From contig CAVTJG010000009.1 of NCBI GenBank assembly GCA_963735025.1, positions 124,001 through 188,000 of the forward strand: 64,000 bases of DNA, read 5' to 3'. This DNA is from JAABRB01 sp963735025 (lineage in GTDB: Bacteria; Pseudomonadota; Gammaproteobacteria; Burkholderiales; SG8-39). A model generated the notes under the pieces. It worked only from the letters and a program-made list of their open reading frames with translations, had not been told where the DNA came from and made no database searches. Made by a program: the position numbers and the translations under genes. Numbering within the stretch: position 1 is the first letter of the stretch; each line of letters opens with the position of its first letter. Of this stretch, positions 54,159-63,291 are shown piece by piece.

Positions 54159-54726
54159 TGCGGACTCCGTGTTCGGTGGGTGGCGCACTCACCAGCCGCC
54201 CCAGCGCGTTGCGGATTACCAGTTCGACGTCGCGGCGCGAATCCACGTTGTCGCGCGCGAGATTCAGCACGGCCAGGCCGACCGCGGTGGCGTGCAGGGT
54301 CGCGACGGCGCGGTCGTCGACGTCCGCACCCATCGCACGCAGCTCCCGACCGAGCACGACGCGCACGTCCTTCACGAACTGCCGCAACGACGCCTTGATC
54401 TTGCGGTCTTCGTCGGAGGCCACCACGAGGCCGAGCATCACGCGGATGTTGCGCTTGTCCGTGAGGGCCGCCACCAGCACTTCGGCCCCGAGTTCGGCGC
54501 CGCGGGTCGAGCTGCGCGCAACAGCGTCGTGCAGCCGGGTCATGACCTGCTCGATGGCATGGCGCGCGACTGCGATCAGGAGATCCGCGCGCGTGGGAAA
54601 GTAATAGGTGAGATGGCTCTGGCTGACGCCTGCGCCGCGGCTTACCTTGGGCTGCGTCAGATCGGTGACGCCGGACTCACCCAGCAAGGCGAGCGCCGAT
54701 TCGAGAATCTTGGTGCGGACATCCAT
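54142..54726 (-). CDS. TetR-family transcriptional regulator
   Basis: A 194-residue repressor. The N-terminal HTH reads TKILESALALLGESGVTDL, GAGVSQSHLTYYFPTRADLL. The C-terminal ligand domain is unassigned. ATG at 54726 (MDVRTKILESA) is chosen because a longer in-frame ATG (54762) lies inside one of two operator palindromes upstream. First gene of the regulator-HlyD-ATPase-permease operon, so it should autoregulate and control efflux. Confidence 0.92.
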   Translation of the reverse strand: MDVRTKILESALALLGESGVTDLTQPKVSRGAGVSQSHLTYYFPTRADLLIAVARHAIEQVMTRLHDAVARSSTRGAELGAEVLVAALTDKRNIRVMLGLVVASDEDRKIKASLRQFVKDVRVVLGRELRAMGADVDDRAVATLHATAVGLAVLNLARDNVDSRRDVELVIRNALGRLVSAPPTEHGVRNARRS

Positions 54727-54751
54727 GACTCGGTCCAGAGGGCAGCCGGGA

Positions 54752-54796
54752 TTGGTAAGCATACCAAACGTCGGGCGGGATTGGTAGTCCTACCAG
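54752..54796 (-). promoter_or_regulatory. Twin TetR operators
   Basis: Two palindromes of the same form: TTGGTA-AGCA-TACCAA (54752-54767) and TTGGTA-GTCC-TACCAG (54781-54796), 29 bp centre to centre, just upstream of the TetR start at 54726. The shared half-site TTGGTA and 4-bp spacer are as expected for one TetR dimer each. They probably overlap the operon promoter. Confidence 0.75.
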
Positions 54797-54837
54797 AATC
54801 GGTCTGGAAGCGCGGATGCCAGGTGGCAAGTCCTTCG

Positions 54838-54884
54838 ATTCCCGCGAACCCTGCCCCCGCGCGACGTAATCGGGGGGCGGGAAT
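54838..54884. repeat. Long imperfect palindrome with GCGGGAAT arms
   Basis: ATTCCCGC (54838-54845) and GCGGGAAT (54877-54884) bracket a CCCCCG...CGGGGG inner stem. The outer arms are the same as the REP-like element at 25526, so this is likely another member. It lies between the TetR operators and the 3' end of the amidohydrolase. Confidence 0.5.
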
Positions 54885-54912
54885 GACGACCCCTGGTGAA
54901 GGCTCCGCGCGG

Positions 54913-56211
54913 CTAGGCCGCCAGCGGCCAGCGCGCGGCGTCCGGCGAAGGAGGCAGCTTGTGGAAGCGGCCGTCCTTCATGACGGCGAGGATGCTCTCC
55001 GGATGCTGCAGCACCGCGACGTCCTCGAAGGGCCGGCCGCGGACGAGGAGCAGATCGGCGAGATAGCCTTCGCGAACGAAGCCGAGTCGCTCGCCGAGAA
55101 GCATCGCCTCGGCGCCGACGCGCGTTGCCGCGTGCAGCGCCTCCTCGGGCCGATACCCCAGAAATCGCACGAAGTGCTCCAGGTCGCGCGCGTTCGCACC
55201 GTGCGGACTCCACGGAAATCCGTAGTCGCCGCCCACGAGGACGCGCAGGCCGCGCTTGCGCAGCTCGGTGAACACGCTGCACACAGACGCGAATTCCTCC
55301 AGCAGCCCGCGCGCCTTGGCGCGCTCGTAGCCGACGCCGAACGCCTCAGAGCGGTGGATCGTGTCGTGCATCATTCCCAGGGCGGGCGCCAAGAAGATTT
55401 CGTCCCGCGCCGCCTCGAGCAGATCAATCGTCTCGTCGTCCGCGAAATCGCAGTGATAGATGATCTCGACGCCGTGTCGGAGCGCGAGCTTCACTGACGC
55501 GGCCGAGCGGCAGTGCGCCGCGACGCGCTTGTCGAAGGAGTGCGCCGCCTCGACCGCAGCCGCGAGCTCCGGTTCGCTCATCAGCGTGAGATGGGCCTTG
55601 CCCGCGCTCAAGGTGTGATTGCCGGACACGTTGAGCTTGATCGTGTCCACCCCCTCCCTGCATAGCGTGCGCACAGCGCGCCGAACCTCGTCGACCCCAT
55701 CGACGATCATCGCCACCGACTCGCGGTACAGATGCAGCTTGCGCTCGTCGCCCAGCCCGCCGGTCGTGGTGAGCTCCGGGCTCGCCGCGAGCATGCGCGG
55801 CCCGGGAATCCGGCCGGCATCGATCTCGTTGCGCAGCGCAACGTCGAGCCGCGGTTTCGCCGCGCCAGCCGAGAGACAGCTCGTGAAGCCGGCGGCCAGC
55901 ACGGTGCGCGCGTTGTGCATCGTCAGGTAGGCATGCTCTTCCGGCGGGATGTCGCCGATGTCCGCGAAGTTCGCGAGCGGGACGAAGGAGAGATGCGCAT
56001 GGCCGTCGACCAGACCCGGGATGAGCGCGGCGCCGGCGCATTCGACCACCGCTGCGCCATCACGCGGCAGCCGGGCCGGCGCACGCGCGATCGCCGCGAT
56101 TCGGTTGCCTTCGACGAGCAAGTCACCGACAAACGTCCCCTCGCCGACAAGGGTTTGCAACCCCGTCCAGATCAGGGCTTCGGAGAACAGCGTTCGGGAT
56201 GGCTCGCTCAT
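54913..56211 (-). CDS. Amidohydrolase-family metal-dependent hydrolase
   Basis: A 432-residue TIM-barrel hydrolase from MSEPSRTLFSEAL. Metal site: HxH in VDGHAHL, candidate bridging Lys in IKLNVSGNH, His in AAHCRSA and in IYHCDFAD, Asp in VGGDYGFPW. The urease-like beta-sandwich ends with YLADLLLVRGRPFEDVAVL. It resembles the imidazolonepropionase/prolidase-like amidohydrolases. Substrate unknown. Confidence 0.92.
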   Translation of the reverse strand: MSEPSRTLFSEALIWTGLQTLVGEGTFVGDLLVEGNRIAAIARAPARLPRDGAAVVECAGAALIPGLVDGHAHLSFVPLANFADIGDIPPEEHAYLTMHNARTVLAAGFTSCLSAGAAKPRLDVALRNEIDAGRIPGPRMLAASPELTTTGGLGDERKLHLYRESVAMIVDGVDEVRRAVRTLCREGVDTIKLNVSGNHTLSAGKAHLTLMSEPELAAAVEAAHSFDKRVAAHCRSAASVKLALRHGVEIIYHCDFADDETIDLLEAARDEIFLAPALGMMHDTIHRSEAFGVGYERAKARGLLEEFASVCSVFTELRKRGLRVLVGGDYGFPWSPHGANARDLEHFVRFLGYRPEEALHAATRVGAEAMLLGERLGFVREGYLADLLLVRGRPFEDVAVLQHPESILAVMKDGRFHKLPPSPDAARWPLAA

Positions 56212-56266
56212 GCTGCGCTCCATTGATCGCGGAAGTCGGGATCACGCAAGTCGCCGCCGACCGCGT

Positions 56267-59200
56267 TCATGTTAGCACGCGCCGTCGGCGCCGCACCCCG
56301 CGCCGCATGAACGCCCAGTAGACAAGCGGCACCACGAAAAGCGTCAGGAGCGTCGAGACGGAGAGGCCCCAGACGATCGCGCTCGCGACGGGGCCCCACA
56401 GCAGCGATTTTCCGCCCAACCCGACCGCGAGCGACAGGAGTCCCCCGATCGTGGTGGTCGAGGTCATCAGGATCGGGATCACCCTGCGCCGTGCAGCATA
56501 GACGGTCGCGTGCAGCACGCTCATGCCCGCGGCGAGCCGGCTGTTGGCCGCATCGATCAGCACGATCGCCGAGTTCACCGCGATGCCGGTCAGCGCGATG
56601 ACACCGTACAGGGTGTAGAGACTCAGCGGACTTCCGGAAACCAGCAGGCCGAACACGACGCCGGTGAAGGCGAGAGGCACCGTGACGAGGATCATGAGCG
56701 GCTGCCCGTAGCTGCGAAACTGCGCGGCGAGAATAAGGAAGATGAGCCCGACGCCGAGCAGGAACAGGATCTGCATCGCGTCGAGACTTTCCTGGATGTC
56801 GTCCAGCTCGCCGGAGAAGTCTAGCGACGTGGAGGGGTAGCGGGCCTTGACCTTGTCCCAGGCCGCCTCGATCGCGCGGTTCGCCGCGACGGTGTCGATG
56901 ACCTTCTTGTCGAGGTCGGCCTCCACAGTGATCGAGCGCCGCAGATTGTAGTGCCGGATCGCGCCCTTTCCGGTACGAGTTTCTTCGGTCACGAGCCGGC
57001 CGAGCGTCGTGGTGCCCCCGCCGGGCAGCGCCACGGGCATCTCCAGGATCGCGGCGACGTCGGCCGACGTCTCGCGCCGGGCGCGCACGCGTACTTCGAC
57101 CTTCTCGCCCGCGTCGCGCATGATCGCCGCAATCTCGCCGTCGACGGCGAGCCGAACGAGCCGCGAGACCTGCGCCGCTGTGAGGCCGGCCGCGCGCATC
57201 GCCTCCCGATCGAGCTTCAGCACGAGCTGCGGTCGACCGGGCAAGTCGTCGTCGGTGATGTCCTTGGTGCCCCGATACTCCGGCCACGATGCGCTTCACT
57301 TCGTCGGCTGCGGCGCGCAATTCGGTCTAGTCGTCGTTCCGCACGCGCACCCGGATCGCCTTGCTCGGCGGCGGGTCCGCCAGAGAGCACCGTGAAGTGA
57401 CCTTGCCGGGACCGGGAACGGCCAGGACGTCCTTGCGCAGCGCCTCGACGATCTCCGGCGCTTCGCGCGTGTCGTCGCCGCGCGGTTGCAGCGTGACGAC
57501 GAGCTGTCCGTAGGCGTCGCCGAAGACCGGCTCGGTATCGGTGAATTTCACGCCCGCTGCGGCAGTGATGGCGCGCACGTTCGCGGGGTTCAGGTGCTTC
57601 TTCACCACGGGCTCCAGGCCCTGCAACCGCTCGAGCGTCGCCTCGATCGGCGCACCCGCAGGCATGTCGACGTTCACGTAGAAGATCCGCAGCGGATCGA
57701 ACGCGAAGAACTGGATCGCGCACGACGCCCGAATCGCCAAGGCGGTCCCCGCGGCCGCGACGGCGAGCACCGCGATGGCCGCAAACGCAACGGCCGACGC
57801 ATCACGTAGATCAGGGCGAGCGAGTACTTCACGCGCACGTCGTGGGTCAGCCGGGTGCGCCAGCGCTGGATCCGGGTCATGATGCGAGAAGTCGGGGCGC
57901 AGCGCCGCGACATGTGCGGGAATCATCCAGTACGCCTCGACGAGGCTGATCAGGAGCGCGAGCGTGACCACGAACGGGATGACAAACATGAACTTTCCGA
58001 CGATGCCCGGCAACAGCATGAGCGGGCAGGAACGCCGCGAGCGTCGTGGCCACAGAGGAAGTGACTGGCGCGAACACCTCGCGCATCGCCTCGACTGCGG
58101 CGGAGACGACCTCCTGGCCGCGCTGCAGCCGGTAATAGATTGCCTCGACGACCACCACCGCATCGTCCACCAGCATGCCGAGCGCGATCACGACGCCGAG
58201 CAGCACCGACACGTTCAGCGTGTTTCCGGTCGCATAGAGCACCGCGAAAGTCCCGGCCAGCGAGAACGGGATGCCGATCGCGACCAGGATCGAGATCCGC
58301 GTCCCCAGGAACAGCCAGCAAATCGCAAGAACCAGCGCGAGGCCGATTGCCGCATTCGATTCCATGATCCGGATCGCCGACTGCGTCATCACCGTCTGGT
58401 CGTCAGCGAGCATCAGCGAGACGCCGGAGCTGGCCAGCACAGGATTCTTGTCCGCGATATAGGCGTTCAGCTTCTCGACGAGCTCGATGGTATTGGTGCG
58501 GCTCTTCTTGGTGACCGAGAAGAGCACCGCGGGCCGGCCGTCGCGCGTGACGAGCTGACTGGCCTTCGGACGCGCGCCCGCGAAACCGTGGCCACGGCGT
58601 CGAGCGGAAACTGTTCGCGGGCGTTGCCGAGCGGGCTCACCGAGATCCGCGCGAGCGCTGATGGATCGGCTTCCTGTCCGATCACGCGCACGAGCCATTC
58701 GTCGCCTGCGGTCTTCTGGCGCCCCGCGAACGTGTCGCGAAAGGCGCCGCTCACGGCGTCGGCGACATCGCTGCCATTCGCACCGCGTGCGGCGAGCGCA
58801 TGCGGCGCAAACTCGACGAGCAGCTCGGGATCGTGCTGCCCGAGCGCGGCAACGCGGTCGACTCCGGCAATCCGCTCGATGTCGAGCTTGACCTGGTGCG
58901 CGATCGAGCGCAGCACCTCGTCGTCGGCACGCCCCGTCAGGAGCACCATTGCCGTGGGAAAGCCGTTCGACGTCGTGATCTCCGTGGTACGCGGATCCTT
59001 GGCCTCGACGGGCAGCTCGGCCTTGGCCTTGTTCTGGATCTCGCGGTTGAGGTCGTTGATGCGCTTGTCGAACGTGCGGTCATCGATCTCGCGGAAACGC
59101 ACCAGGATGTCCGAGAAGTTCTCGCGGCTCGTGGAAAGCACGAACCGGATGTCCTGCACGTTCTTGATCGCCTCTTCGAGCGGGATCGTGACGCGCTTTT

Positions 59201-59378
59201 CCACGTCCTCGGCCGAGGCGCCCGGCAGGACAGTCGAGATGTCGACCCAGTTGAAGTTGATCTCGGGGTCCTGCTCGCGCGGCATGAGCGAGTAGCCCGT
59301 GAGGCCGACGAGGATCACCACTGCGAACGTGATGTTCGCGAAGGGGTGATTGCGGATCAGTCGCTCGTAGAATCGCAT
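56267..59378 (-). pseudogene. RND efflux permease (AcrB-like), many frameshifts
   Basis: Inner-membrane proton-driven exporter, about 1030 residues over its span, the normal RND size. It starts at MRFYERLIRNHPFANITFAV (59378). The N-terminal half is intact to about 58580 (PGASAEDVEKRVTIPLEEAI). Frames then change near 58580, 58025, 57880, 57795, 57395, 57368, 57330 and 57290. Each segment still reads RND motifs: LALVLAICWLFLGTRISILV, the proton-relay region LGMLVDDAVVVVEAI (Asp pair), LVLKLDREAMRAAGLTAAQV and TGIAVNSAIVLIDAAN. The C-terminus is intact to 56267. Confidence 0.85.
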
Positions 59379-59451
59379 GCCCGATACCCGTGCGGCGCGT
59401 GCTCGACCCGGCGTCCGGCTATGTGAGCGGCGCGTCGCGCATCCGCCCCGG

Positions 59452-60485
59452 CTACTTCCGCCGCGGCCGGGGAGGCGCGGTGAGCCGAGGGTATTGCGCC
59501 CCTCGGTGACGATCAGCGTGTCGTTGGGAAACGCGACCGGAACGGGACGCCCTTCCTGCGCCGCGGCGAGGACCACGAACTCGGGCCTCCCGCCGGACAT
59601 CACGAACACGCCGAGCTCGCCTTTCCGCCGCACGACGTATTCGGCCGGCAGGTGCGGCCGCGAATCGCGCCAGACGAGCCGGCCAGAAGTCCCCGGCGCG
59701 GCCGCGCGGTCCTGGAACGCGAGTCGCGCCTCGACCGTGCGTGATTCCCGGTCCACTGCGGGTGAGATTCGCGTCAGCTCGACCGGATAGTCGAGGTCGG
59801 CATCGAACACCGCCCGACCCGCATCTTTCAGCGACTGCGCATCCTTCAGCTGCACCTGCGCCGACACTTCCGGTCGTGACCGGTCGATCAGCGTGACCAG
59901 CGCCGCACCGGGGGAAGCGAGCTCGCCCACGCCGACGTGGCGCTGCTTCACGATCGCATCGAATGGGGCGCGGATGGTCGCCTTCGTGAGCTCCCGCTCC
60001 GCGGTGGCGAGGCTCGCCTGCTGCACGGCCAGCTCGGCTCGCTGCACGGCAAGTTCCGTCTCGCGCTGGATGACCGCTTCTGCGGAGATGAAGTTCTGCT
60101 TGGCCAGCGCTCGTGCGCGTTCGAGTTGCGATTCGGCCTGCGCGATGCGGGCCTGCACGGCGGCCATGCTCGCCTTGGCTTTCGCGACCGCGAGCTCGAA
60201 GTCGCGCTTGTCGAGGCGCGCGACGACGTCGCCCTTTTGCACCGTCTGGCCGACGTCATAGGGAAGCGCCAGGATGCGTGCCGAAACCTCCGCCGACAGC
60301 TTGCTCTCGTTCGCCGCCAGGCTCTGTGCAGGAGCGCTGCGCTCCGGGTAGATTGCCAGGTCGCGCAATGCCCGTGTGCCGATCGTCGGCGACGGTGCAT
60401 CCAGGATCGGTTTCGTCGGACCCTGTGCCTGCGCCGCGAACGCGCACGAGGCGACCCCGAGCAGAATGATGTAAGGAAAGCGCAT
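59452..60485 (-). pseudogene. RND periplasmic adaptor (HlyD/AcrA-like), probable terminal frameshift
   Basis: Membrane-fusion partner of the RND permease: signal peptide MRFPYIILLGVASCAFAAQA, lipoyl domain (SARILALPYDVGQTVQKGDVV), helical hairpin (about residues 95-150) and beta-barrel to about 335. After VTEG near 59505 the frame reads an unlikely Arg/Ser/Gly-rich stretch directly into the RND start. One base over it reads AQYPRLTAPPRPRRK and stops at 59452. Without a shift the two genes would be an in-frame fusion, which would put adaptor and permease on opposite membrane sides. Confidence 0.82.
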
Positions 60486-60809
60486 TGGTAGCGTGTGGGA
60501 TAGGCGTTTTTTCGGAGTCGTGGCGTAGCGGCCCTTACGGTGCGAGAGCGCCCGGCCGGCACGGGGGATGACTGCCGACGCATTCTAACGTGCCGCAGGA
60601 ACTATTTGCAGGCACACGATACGGAACACAATATGCGGACATGCGCCGGGGCGCCCAAGGGAACGCTGGCGCCCCGCGGGTGTCAACAGTTCGAAGCGCC
60701 GGGCGACGCACACGCCCAACGATGCACAGACGGGTCCGGTGCGTCGCAAGTTCCAATGCCGGTGCGTCGCAAGTTCCAATGCCGGCGCGTCGCGATTACA
60801 CTGGTTGAA
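60486..60809. other. 324-bp divergent spacer, RND operon / TerB gene
   Basis: Non-coding spacer between the adaptor (minus, 60485) and the TerB-like gene (plus, 60810). It contains two perfect tandem copies of a 23-bp unit at 60738-60783, but no recognised regulator site or RNA. Both promoters must lie here. Confidence 0.55.
60738..60783 (+). repeat. Tandem 23-bp repeat upstream of terB-like gene
   Basis: Two perfect copies of a 23-bp unit (beginning GGTGCGTCGCAAG) at 60738-60760 and 60761-60783, then a partial third (GGCGCGTCGC). They end about 20 bp before the TerB-like start, in the promoter or 5' leader. They could be iterated regulator sites or slippage products. Confidence 0.8.
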
Positions 60810-61283
60810 ATGCTCGACACGATCCGGGAATTTTTCGAACGGCACATCGACGCGCCCGCCACGCAGGGCGCGAATCACCATTCGATCGAGATCGCCACTG
60901 CGGCGCTGCTCGTCGAAGTGGCGCGGCTCGGACGCGAGATCAAGCCGACGGAGCATGAGGCCGTGCTCCGTGCCGTGCGCAGCAGATTCGGTCTGAGCGC
61001 CGGCGAGGCCGACACGCTGGTGCGTCTTGCCGAGGACCAGGCACGCTCGGCCACCGACCACTTCCAGTTCACTTCGCTCATCAACCGGAGCTTCTCGCAA
61101 GCCCAGAAGCAGCAGGTGATCGAACTCATGTGGCAGGTCGCTTATGCCGACAGCGAACTCTCCGCCTACGAGCAGCACGTGATCCGCAAGATTGCGGACC
61201 TGCTCTACGTCCCGCACCGCGCCTACATTGCGGCCAAGCTGCGTGCCCGGGATGCCGCAGGCACCGCACCAGGTCGGAACTGA
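60810..61283 (+). CDS. TerB-like (tellurite resistance TerB family) protein
   Basis: A 157-residue all-helical cytoplasmic protein. Start MLDTIREFFERHI at ATG 60810, upstream of which the frame is not family-like. The central QVIELMWQVAYADSELSAYEQHVIRKIADLLYV has the TerB metal-binding acidic signature (AYAD, and Glu in SAYEQ). TerB-like proteins are linked to tellurite or stress responses, but no other ter genes are here. It is followed by ridA 34 bp later. Confidence 0.85.
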   Translation: MLDTIREFFERHIDAPATQGANHHSIEIATAALLVEVARLGREIKPTEHEAVLRAVRSRFGLSAGEADTLVRLAEDQARSATDHFQFTSLINRSFSQAQKQQVIELMWQVAYADSELSAYEQHVIRKIADLLYVPHRAYIAAKLRARDAAGTAPGRN

Positions 61284-61317
61284 AGCAGGCACTTGACCGC
61301 TCCGGAGGAGGAGACCC

Positions 61318-61785
61318 ATGATGAAGATTCACAATCCGCGGTCGATTGCGGCCCCGATAGGTGCCTATTCAAACGGCATCGAGATACCGCCGAACGCCCG
61401 CTGGCTGTACATCGCTGGTCAGGTCGCAGTGCGCAAGGACGGCACGGTACCCGCAACGATCGCGGAGCAGACGGTGGTCGCCTGGGAAAACGTGACGGCA
61501 ATTCTCGCTTCAGCGGGAATGGAAGTCACCGACATCGTCAAGGTTAATCAGTACCTGACCGACCCTGCGCACTTCCCCGGCTACGTCGGTGCACGCGCGC
61601 GATTTCTCGGAGATCACCGGCCCGCCTCCACCGTGGCGGTGATCAGCGCACTGATCAAGCCCGAGTTTTTCGTCGAGGTCGAAGCGGTCGCAGCCAAGGC
61701 CGCGCCAACGCGAAAGCCGGCGAAGCGCCCACAACGCGTGGGCGTGAGGACGCGAAAACGTGCCGCCGTGAAGCGGCGGCGCTAG
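61318..61785 (+). CDS. RidA-family deaminase with basic C-terminal tail
   Basis: A 155-residue RidA/YjgF protein. GGAGGAGGAG precedes an ATG pair at 61318/61321. The core matches RidA (SNGIEIPPNARWLYIAGQV, and the substrate-binding Arg in HRPASTVAVI) and ends near residue 130 at VEAVAAKA. A roughly 25-residue Lys/Arg-rich tail (APTRKPAKRPQRVGVRTRKR onward) follows, which is unusual: RidA proteins end near residue 130. The tail may bind nucleic acid or membranes. Its stop overlaps the convergent gene by 3 bp. Confidence 0.88.
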   Translation: MMKIHNPRSIAAPIGAYSNGIEIPPNARWLYIAGQVAVRKDGTVPATIAEQTVVAWENVTAILASAGMEVTDIVKVNQYLTDPAHFPGYVGARARFLGDHRPASTVAVISALIKPEFFVEVEAVAAKAAPTRKPAKRPQRVGVRTRKRAAVKRRR

Positions 61786-62216
61786 CGCGGCTTAGCGCCC
61801 GCGCCGCTACCGGATTGCTGGGGACTGGGCGCCGCCGAGACCGCCGGCGAGGCAGGCGCATTGCTCTTGGCTGCCATCGATGTCGGTGCGGCAGCGGCCT
61901 TGCCCATGTCGGCCGTCGGACCCGGCGCAGCCGGTTTCGCGGGCGCCATGAGGGCGGGCGCTTCGGCCGGTGCACGTATGTCCACCGCGGTGACCGCGGT
62001 GATCAACGTGCAGTTTTCGTCGTCCGGGGAGATGATCAGCTGCCCGCGCGGATATTTGTCGCGCATTGCGTCCGAGATCGGCTCCGAGAGGTCGATCGGC
62101 GTTTCCAGATTCCGGTAGACGATCCGGTCGCCGTCGAATACGGTGAAGCACACGGCGAGGGCCGGCGGCGGCAGCAGTCCGGCAAGGAGAATCAGCGGAG
62201 CGAGGATGCGTTTCAT
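61782..62216 (-). CDS. Small secreted protein with Ala/Pro-rich tail
   Basis: A 144-residue protein. ATG at 62216 begins a signal peptide (MKRILAPLILLAGLLPPPALA). The mature domain, CFTVFDGDRIVYRNLETPID onward, contains two Cys that may form a disulfide, then a low-complexity Ala/Pro/Ser tail. No known family recognised. Tail-to-tail overlap of 3 bp with ridA. Probably periplasmic. Confidence 0.7.
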   Translation of the reverse strand: MKRILAPLILLAGLLPPPALAVCFTVFDGDRIVYRNLETPIDLSEPISDAMRDKYPRGQLIISPDDENCTLITAVTAVDIRAPAEAPALMAPAKPAAPGPTADMGKAAAAPTSMAAKSNAPASPAVSAAPSPQQSGSGAGAKPR

Positions 62217-62337
62217 TGCGCCTCCAGGAGGATCGCGGGTCGATGCGGGTGTCATATTGAACCCGAACCCGGGAGGGCGGGCAACCCCCTGGGCCCGCCG
62301 GGTGTGCACTTGTATAGGTGTCCGTGCGGGTCCCGAC

Positions 62338-63210
62338 ATGACTTGGACCCTCCTGGTGGAGCCCTGGCGGGCGCATCCGCTGGCGTGGATTCATCGCGGC
62401 GAGGCATGGGCCGTCGCCCGTGAGCTCCGCGCAACCGGCCGCGAGGTGCAGGTGCTGCCCTTTCGGGCGGACGCGATCGGGACCCTCCCGCCGGGACCGC
62501 TCCTCCTTCGGGTCTCGGACCCCGTCATGCTCACCGCAGTCCGTGCCCTGGCCCACGCGGCGATTCCCTACATCGGCCCCGGCGCGCCCGTCATGGAGCG
62601 TTGCTACGACAAGTACGAGGCTTGCCGCAACGCGGCCGCGCACGGTATCGACACCCCGGCAACCGTGCTCGCGCCACAGGCCGACGGGCCCCCGTATCCC
62701 GGACTGTCGTATCCAAGGCTGTCGTATCCAATTGTGCTGAAACCCCGCCGTGGGTCCGATTCCCTCGGGCTGCGCGTGCTGCGCTCTGGACTGATTCCCG
62801 CGCACGCGCGATCGGAACGCTACATCGCTCAGGAATTCGTAAGCGGGTCGGAACTCACGGTGGGCGTTCTGTGCGGAGACGTCGGCGCCCCGCTCCGGAT
62901 TCTGCTGCCCGAGGGCACTCCGTACAGCTTCTGGCGCAAGTATCTGTGGCAGCCGGGCCGCGCACCGGTGGAAGATCGCGACCTGGCCGCGCGCGTGCGC
63001 GAAGCCGCGCATCGGATTGCGACGTTGCTCGGCATCGACTGGGCTGCGCGCATCGACTTCATCCACGAGACGGCGACCGACCGGTTGCGTTTCCTGGAAT
63101 GCGATGTCGCACCGCTCATCGGCCCCGGCTCGTCGTTCGCGACAAGCCTCGCGGCGTCCGGAATGGACCGCGCCGAGCAGCTGCACAGAATTACTGCTGC
63201 GAAGGATTAA
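62338..63210 (+). CDS. ATP-grasp enzyme (D-Ala-D-Ala ligase-like)
   Basis: A 290-residue ATP-grasp protein. The ATP-binding segments are KYEACRNAAAHGIDTPATV, IVLKPRRGSDSLGLRV and RYIAQEFVSGSELTVGV, with metal-binding FLECDVAPLIGPGSS near the C-terminus. This resembles D-alanine-D-alanine ligase or related peptide ligases. A 15-bp coding duplication (LSYPR-LSYPI) at 62704-62733 adds five residues before the ATP lysine. Product unknown. It diverges from the secreted protein. Confidence 0.85.
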   Translation: MTWTLLVEPWRAHPLAWIHRGEAWAVARELRATGREVQVLPFRADAIGTLPPGPLLLRVSDPVMLTAVRALAHAAIPYIGPGAPVMERCYDKYEACRNAAAHGIDTPATVLAPQADGPPYPGLSYPRLSYPIVLKPRRGSDSLGLRVLRSGLIPAHARSERYIAQEFVSGSELTVGVLCGDVGAPLRILLPEGTPYSFWRKYLWQPGRAPVEDRDLAARVREAAHRIATLLGIDWAARIDFIHETATDRLRFLECDVAPLIGPGSSFATSLAASGMDRAEQLHRITAAKD

Positions 63211-63291
63211 TTTCCCCTCCTCTCCGAGGACGGGTGGCCCGAAGGGCCGGGGTGGTGTTCCAGAGCAGATGCAGCACGTGCACGCTCGCGC

